Of a DNA stretch of 64,000 nt, positions 59,867 through 64,000 are shown one piece after another. The notes under the pieces are model-generated. The model searched no databases. It was not told the origin of the DNA and saw nothing but the letters and a program-made list of their open reading frames with translations. This stretch comes from Macrococcus armenti (GTDB lineage Bacteria; Bacillota; Bacilli; Staphylococcales; Staphylococcaceae). The stretch spans positions 1,054,001 through 1,118,000 of the forward strand of contig NZ_CP083608.1 in the NCBI RefSeq assembly GCF_020097135.1. The letters run 5' to 3'. Each line of letters starts with the position of its first letter. Position 1 is the stretch's first letter. The position numbers and the translations under genes are program-made.

Positions 59867-60470
59867 TTACTTTATTTAAAATTAATTGAGATAATAAAAC
59901 ACAGACGATGCCGCCAATTATACCTGCAATAATATCAGTAGGATAATGTACACCTAAATACACTCTGCTTATTGATATCATTAATATTGTAAACACACAT
60001 AATCCTATAAAATAAGGTTTAAAACTACTTGAAGTGTTTTTACTTATTAATATTGCCAGACTTCCAAAAAATGCACACGATCCCATCGCATGACCGCTCG
60101 GAAAACTAAAACCTGTAATATCTATTAAGCGTAGTAATGTAGGACGCTCTCTATCAAAAATATTTTTAAGTAACGGGTTAAGAATACCAGATAATATCAT
60201 AGATAATGCAAAGAAAAGTGCTTCAATTTTCATGCGTTTTAACATTAAATAACAAACGATTAATAAAGATAATAGTATCATTGACCACACTTCACCAATC
60301 TTTGTATACCCAAGCATTATTGATGTTGTAATAAAACTTTCTGACGAGTATATAAACTCATATACTTCGTTATCAATCCACTTTCCTAGTCTTGATTCAT
60401 GAAAAAATGCAATAAGCCCGAATATAAAGCTGAATATTAATATAAGTGAAATTCGCTTCGCTTGTGACAT
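59847..60470 (-). CDS. pgpB: PAP2 family lipid phosphatase
   Basis: 207-residue membrane phosphatase of the type 2 phosphatidic acid phosphatase superfamily, probably acting on undecaprenyl pyrophosphate or phosphatidylglycerophosphate. All three catalytic motifs are present: KNIFDRERP, PSGHAMGS and SRVYLGVHYPTD. About six membrane segments. It follows murG after 10 bases. Its last codons overlap the promoter and one Fur box of the sRNA. The pgpB symbol follows staphylococcal usage; the in vivo substrate is not proven. Confidence 0.88.
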   Translation of the reverse strand: MSQAKRISLILIFSFIFGLIAFFHESRLGKWIDNEVYEFIYSSESFITTSIMLGYTKIGEVWSMILLSLLIVCYLMLKRMKIEALFFALSMILSGILNPLLKNIFDRERPTLLRLIDITGFSFPSGHAMGSCAFFGSLAILISKNTSSSFKPYFIGLCVFTILMISISRVYLGVHYPTDIIAGIIGGIVCVLLSQLILNKVIDNRSQ

Positions 60471-60480
60471 AAACTACTCC

Positions 60481-61542
60481 TTATTTAGCATCTTGTATAA
60501 TTTTATTTAATAACTCATGTGCTGTATACCTAGTTGTCATACTATTCATTGCCTGTAGAATTTCATGCTGATGATTTTTAATATAATCCAGTTGTTTAGT
60601 AAGCGTTGCATAACTAAATAATGGCTCATCAATTACTGATGCATAACCTTGTGATTTAAATTGTGCTGCATTATCAATTTGATCTCCTCGGCTCTGATCT
60701 TTACCAAGTGGCACTAGAATCATCGGCTTTTTCAAAGCTAGAAATTCGAAAATCGCATTAGATCCAGCTCTTGAAATAACGTAATCCGTTATTTTAAATA
60801 AATGCATCAGTTCTTCACCTGCATATTCAAGCTGGTAATATCCTTCTTTTTTTATTTGGTTACGATTACCTTTACCAACTAAATGTATTATTTGATATGA
60901 ATGGAGCAGTTCATCAATATGGTTGAATATTATATCATTAATTACTTTAGAACCTAATGAACCACCCATAATTAATAAAATAGGTTTATTGGAATTAAAT
61001 TGCGTTAATGCATAACCTTGTTGTTTGTTTCCTGCAAATAATTCATTTCTTATAATACTACCGACATAATCTCCCGAACCGTCAGGAATGTAATCCAGAG
61101 TTTTTTCAAATGTAGTATACATTTTATGTGCAAATTTAAGGGCAATCCTATTAGCAAGACCTGGCGTTACGTCTGATTCATGAATGATCGTTTTTATATT
61201 AAGTATTTTTGCAGCAATCGTTACAGGAACAGCGACAAATCCCCCTTTAGAAAAAACGAGATCAGGCTTTTCTTTTTTTAATATTTTAAGTGCATCTAAT
61301 ACACCTTTTTGTACTTTAAAGACGTCTTTTACGTTCTCAACAGAAATGTACCTTCGTAATTTTCCGCTCGAGATACTATAATATTTCACGTCAGGAAATT
61401 GTTTTGTAATAACTTCCTGTTCAATTCCATTTTTTGAACCTATATAAATACAAGTAATATTTTCGCGCTGTGCTTCAGGTATGATCGCCATATTTACAGC
61501 AACATGTCCGATAGTACCTCCACCGGTAAATGCTATTTTCAC
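60481..61542 (-). CDS. murG: UDP-GlcNAc:lipid I GlcNAc transferase MurG
   Basis: 353-residue glycosyltransferase that converts lipid I to lipid II at the inner membrane face. N-terminal loop FTGGGTIGHVAVN, second-domain nucleotide motif LLIMGGSLGSKVIN, and SRAGSNAIFEFLALKKPMILVPLG are characteristic. It begins 11 bases after the ctpA stop and runs into pgpB, forming a probable ctpA-murG-pgpB unit. Confidence 0.95.
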   Translation of the reverse strand: MKIAFTGGGTIGHVAVNMAIIPEAQRENITCIYIGSKNGIEQEVITKQFPDVKYYSISSGKLRRYISVENVKDVFKVQKGVLDALKILKKEKPDLVFSKGGFVAVPVTIAAKILNIKTIIHESDVTPGLANRIALKFAHKMYTTFEKTLDYIPDGSGDYVGSIIRNELFAGNKQQGYALTQFNSNKPILLIMGGSLGSKVINDIIFNHIDELLHSYQIIHLVGKGNRNQIKKEGYYQLEYAGEELMHLFKITDYVISRAGSNAIFEFLALKKPMILVPLGKDQSRGDQIDNAAQFKSQGYASVIDEPLFSYATLTKQLDYIKNHQHEILQAMNSMTTRYTAHELLNKIIQDAK

Positions 61543-61553
61543 TATAATACCTC

Positions 61554-63029
61554 CTATTTTTTCTTAGCTTGTACAATTGCTTTTTTCAACTGTGTATCGT
61601 CATTTTTTATTTTATCTCGAAGTTTCGTCATAAATGTATCTGTTGTTTTCCCTGTCATTACGCCATCTACATATAATGCATTATCATTCTGAAAAGCCTG
61701 AACTGCAATTAATGTTTGTTCATCAAATGTTTCGTCTACTTTTCCTGGCTCATATCCTAACGCTTTTAATCCTTGTTCCATAGATTTAACTTTTGCACTC
61801 TTTTCATGAATTGAAATTGCATCATCAGGATCAAGAATTTGCCCTTTCGTATACGCAGGTAATTCAACAGTTACATCCGGCATGATGCCTTTTTTATGAA
61901 TCCAGTCACCAGATGGTGTTAACCACTTTTGTTCCGTAAACTTTAACATTGATTTATCTTTAAATGTTGATGCTGTTTGTACGATTCCTTTTCCGAACGA
62001 CTTTGTACCTACAATCTCAGTTTTATCATTATCTTTTAAAGATGCAGCAAAAACCTCTGATGCACTTGCAGACCCTTCATTCAGAATGATAACTATATGA
62101 AGCTCGCTTGTCGCACTGTCAGAATCATTTTTAGCTTTAATTGCTTCTTTATTACCCTCTTTATCCTCAGTTTGAACAATGATTTCACCTTTTTCTAAAA
62201 AAAGTTCAGCCATTTTTCTTGCCTCTTCTAAGTAACCACCAGGATTATCACGTAAATCTATGACAAGTCGCTTCATCCCTTCGTCATGCATCTTATGTAA
62301 CGCTGTTTTAAATTCATCCGCCGTACCTTCCTGGAACTTTGTAACTGTTAATATTGCAGTCCCATCTTTATTTAACTTACTTTCTACACTATTCATATGT
62401 ATTTTGTCGCGAATAATTTTTACATCAAATGGCTCTGCATCTCCACGTTTTAACGTTAATGTTACAGCAGTCCCTTTTTTACCTCTTACAAGCTTTACAA
62501 CTTCCTGAGTTGATTTGCCTTCTACAGATTTATTATCAACAGCCTGAATAATATCACCAGACTTTACACCAGCTTTTTGAGCAGGTGCCCCTTTAATCGG
62601 ACTACTTATCATAATCTTTTTATCTTTTTCTACTATTTCAGTACCAATACCTTGAAAATCTCCTTGCATTGATTCAGTAAAATCAGATTGTTCATCTTTA
62701 GTCATATACTCACTATATGGATCGTCTAAACCATTCACCATCCCTTTGATTGCACCATCGATTAACTTTTCTTTATCTACTTTCGTATAGTATTTATCAT
62801 TCAAAGTATCATACACGGCGTAAAGCTTTACAAAATCCGAACGCTTCTGAGCATTATCACTAATGATCTTATTATTGCCGCTCAATATCGCAAATGCTGT
62901 CACAGCTGCAGTTATGATAATAGTTGATATTATCATCATAATAAATTTAAATGGTGATATTACGTAATTTCTCTTATCATTTTTCTTTTCGTATTTATAT
63001 TGTTCGTATTCCTTATGTTCAGTCATCAT
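61554..63029 (-). CDS. ctpA: C-terminal processing peptidase CtpA
   Basis: 491-residue S41-family serine protease. Membrane anchor at residues 27-48 (FKFIMMIISTIIITAAVTAFAI), PDZ domain about 115-195 (GIGTEIVEKD, KSGDIIQAVDN), protease core with nucleophile in NEGSASASEVFA and Lys in GTKSFGKGIV, and a peptidoglycan-binding type 1 domain at the C-terminus (EQGLKALGYEPGKVDE). S. aureus CtpA is linked to stress tolerance and virulence. The start could also be the next codon, also ATG. Confidence 0.93.
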   Translation of the reverse strand: MMTEHKEYEQYKYEKKNDKRNYVISPFKFIMMIISTIIITAAVTAFAILSGNNKIISDNAQKRSDFVKLYAVYDTLNDKYYTKVDKEKLIDGAIKGMVNGLDDPYSEYMTKDEQSDFTESMQGDFQGIGTEIVEKDKKIMISSPIKGAPAQKAGVKSGDIIQAVDNKSVEGKSTQEVVKLVRGKKGTAVTLTLKRGDAEPFDVKIIRDKIHMNSVESKLNKDGTAILTVTKFQEGTADEFKTALHKMHDEGMKRLVIDLRDNPGGYLEEARKMAELFLEKGEIIVQTEDKEGNKEAIKAKNDSDSATSELHIVIILNEGSASASEVFAASLKDNDKTEIVGTKSFGKGIVQTASTFKDKSMLKFTEQKWLTPSGDWIHKKGIMPDVTVELPAYTKGQILDPDDAISIHEKSAKVKSMEQGLKALGYEPGKVDETFDEQTLIAVQAFQNDNALYVDGVMTGKTTDTFMTKLRDKIKNDDTQLKKAIVQAKKK

Positions 63030-63083
63030 TTCACATCCAAATCATCGTTATATTATTTTAGTATATAAAAAATAATATAATAA

Positions 63084-63109
63084 AGCACGTATCATATATG
63101 ATACGTGCT
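63084..63109 (-). terminator. Palindromic terminator after yozE
   Basis: Perfect 26-bp palindrome, half AGCACGTATCATA, overlapping the yozE stop codon and followed by an imperfect T-rich tract. Confidence 0.7.
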
Positions 63110-63329
63110 AAAATTTTTGCCATTCAGTATACTTTTCATATAATTGATCAAATATTGAAAGTGACATATCTCCACTCCCATATTCTTCGATATATGTTGA
63201 AATCACATGAAAATCACTCGTATCTTTTGGGAACATTAAATCATTGAATACAGCTTCAGCAAATGTGCCGTATTCATTTTTAGCGCCTCTTTCATTTAAT
63301 ACGAAGTGATAAAATGATGCTTTGTTCAT
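63108..63329 (-). CDS. yozE: YozE family protein (UPF0346)
   Basis: 73-residue SAM-like helical protein of the YozE family. ASFYHFVLNERG, AEAVFNDLMFPKDTSDFHVISTYIE and FDQLYEKYTEW match the family closely. The ATG overlaps the crr stop (TAATG), so it is translationally coupled to crr. Function unknown. Confidence 0.9.
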   Translation of the reverse strand: MNKASFYHFVLNERGAKNEYGTFAEAVFNDLMFPKDTSDFHVISTYIEEYGSGDMSLSIFDQLYEKYTEWQKF

Positions 63330-63829
63330 TACTTCATCTCAACTGTCATAACAGGTGTCTCACCTTTTGTTAATAAAGTTTGATTTTCAAATTTAATTTC
63401 AGATAATACATCTGAGTTTGTAATGATAACAGGAGAAATAATTGAAGATGCTTCTTTTTCAATCAATGCGATATCAAACTCTAATAAAGTATCTCCTTTT
63501 TGAACAATATCTCCCTGGCTTATGTGCGTTTTGAAACCTGCCCCTTTCATCGCAACCGTTTCAAGTCCAACATGGATTAATAGTTCAACACCATTTTCTG
63601 CCTTAATACCAATCGCATGCTTTGTAGGGAATACATTTACAACTTCTCCTGAAATCGGTGCAGCTACAATACCCTCAGTAGGCTTAATTCCAAAACCTTC
63701 ACCCATCATTTTTTGTGCAAAAACTGGATCGGGAATATCTTCAATTGCTACATATTCACCAGTAATAGGTGAAACGATTTCTATTTTTTTACTTTGCGGC
63801 TCACTTTTACCAAACATTTTTTTAAACAT
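63329..63829 (-). CDS. crr: PTS glucose-type IIA protein
   Basis: 166-residue EIIA-Glc-type phosphocarrier. It has the two active-site histidines, His71 in PTKHAIGI and phosphorylated His86 in LLIHVGLETVAMKG, with the family SPITGEYVAIEDIPDPVFAQKMMG. It lacks membrane parts and so serves IIBC permeases in trans. Co-transcribed with msrB upstream and yozE downstream, as in staphylococci. GGAGAG precedes the ATG. Confidence 0.94.
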   Translation of the reverse strand: MFKKMFGKSEPQSKKIEIVSPITGEYVAIEDIPDPVFAQKMMGEGFGIKPTEGIVAAPISGEVVNVFPTKHAIGIKAENGVELLIHVGLETVAMKGAGFKTHISQGDIVQKGDTLLEFDIALIEKEASSIISPVIITNSDVLSEIKFENQTLLTKGETPVMTVEMK

Positions 63830-63841
63830 AGTCTCTCTCCT

Positions 63842-64000
63842 TTATTTTTCGTTAAACAATTTCGTGTATTGATCATAACCGAGCTCAGTTAATTTATTAT
63901 ACGGTATAAACTGAATGCTCGCAGAATTTATACAATATCTTAGGCCGCCCTTATCGATTGGACCATCATTAAACACATGACCTAAATGGCTGTCGCTTAT
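63842..64000 (-). CDS. msrB: Peptide methionine sulfoxide reductase B, 3' part
   Basis: Last 52 residues of MsrB, which reduces methionine-R-sulfoxide. The terminal section carries [11 protein letters not shown] and [17 protein letters not shown], in which the Cys is the catalytic nucleophile. The gene continues past the right edge. Gap to crr is 12 bases. Identification is certain. Confidence 0.95.
   Translation of the reverse strand: MSDSHLGHVFNDGPIDKGGLRYCINSASIQFIPYNKLTELGYDQYTKLFNEK

Noticed and set aside
63522-63872. 116-codon plus-strand ORF over crr
   Set aside because: Antisense to crr, which is clearly the real gene. No ribosome-binding site.

Overview
The window is a low-GC Firmicute chromosome segment from the family Staphylococcaceae. 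The gene set (acn, plsY, parE-parC, glcT-ptsG, mprF-msrA-msrR, femA-femB, cvfB, xpaC-telA, brnQ, odhAB, arlRS, murG, ctpA, msrB-crr-yozE) and the protein sequences are staphylococcal but clearly diverged from S. aureus. Macrococcus/Macrococcoides, or a basal Staphylococcus/Mammaliicoccus, is the best guess. The genus is inferred and was not tested.

Layout. 1-6.9 kb: the aconitase 3' end, a thioesterase, plsY and topoisomerase IV. 7-12.5 kb: an amino-acid:Na+ symporter, a secreted DUF1002 protein, and the glcT antiterminator with its target ptsG. 12.6-19.2 kb: envelope and stress genes (AI-2E permease, mprF, msrA, msrR, a tautomerase, a CDF transporter). 19.3-31 kb: an accessory block with GNAT and NUDIX enzymes, two YefM-YoeB toxin-antitoxin modules, an orphan zinc protease, an APH-like kinase, a LexA-controlled Y-family polymerase, an ABC-F fragment and an intact resistance-type ABC-F with an attenuator-like leader. 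31-47.5 kb: M42 peptidase, DJ-1 protein, a SatD-like locus with a frameshifted partner, femAB, pepF, cvfB, asd, cspA and xpaC-telA. 47.5-64 kb: every gene is on the minus strand (brnQ, a MoxR/VWA pair, odhAB, arlRS, pgpB, murG, ctpA, yozE, crr, msrB).

Replication terminus. A 28-bp sequence at 35866-35893 closely matches the known Bacillus/Staphylococcus dif site. Three other intergenic sites (2354-2364, 12598-12608, 44657-44667) carry the intact 11-bp XerD arm without a recognisable XerC arm. They resemble the XerD-only sites reported to unload SMC at the terminus in B. subtilis. Gene orientation switches from mostly plus to all minus near 47.5 kb, as expected where the two replichores meet.

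Regulatory RNA and leaders. Between pgpB and the GNAT-arlRS genes lies a short minus-strand transcription unit. It has a consensus promoter flanked by two Fur boxes, two C-rich tracts and a strong terminator. It is very probably the counterpart of the S. aureus iron-regulated sRNA IsrR. Several genes have structured leaders: the ABC-F gene (4-codon leader ORF plus competing hairpins), asd (terminator after a possible 14-codon ORF), xpaC-telA (2-codon ORF inside a hairpin), the DJ-1 gene (inverted repeat covering the ribosome-binding site) and ptsG (RAT/terminator).
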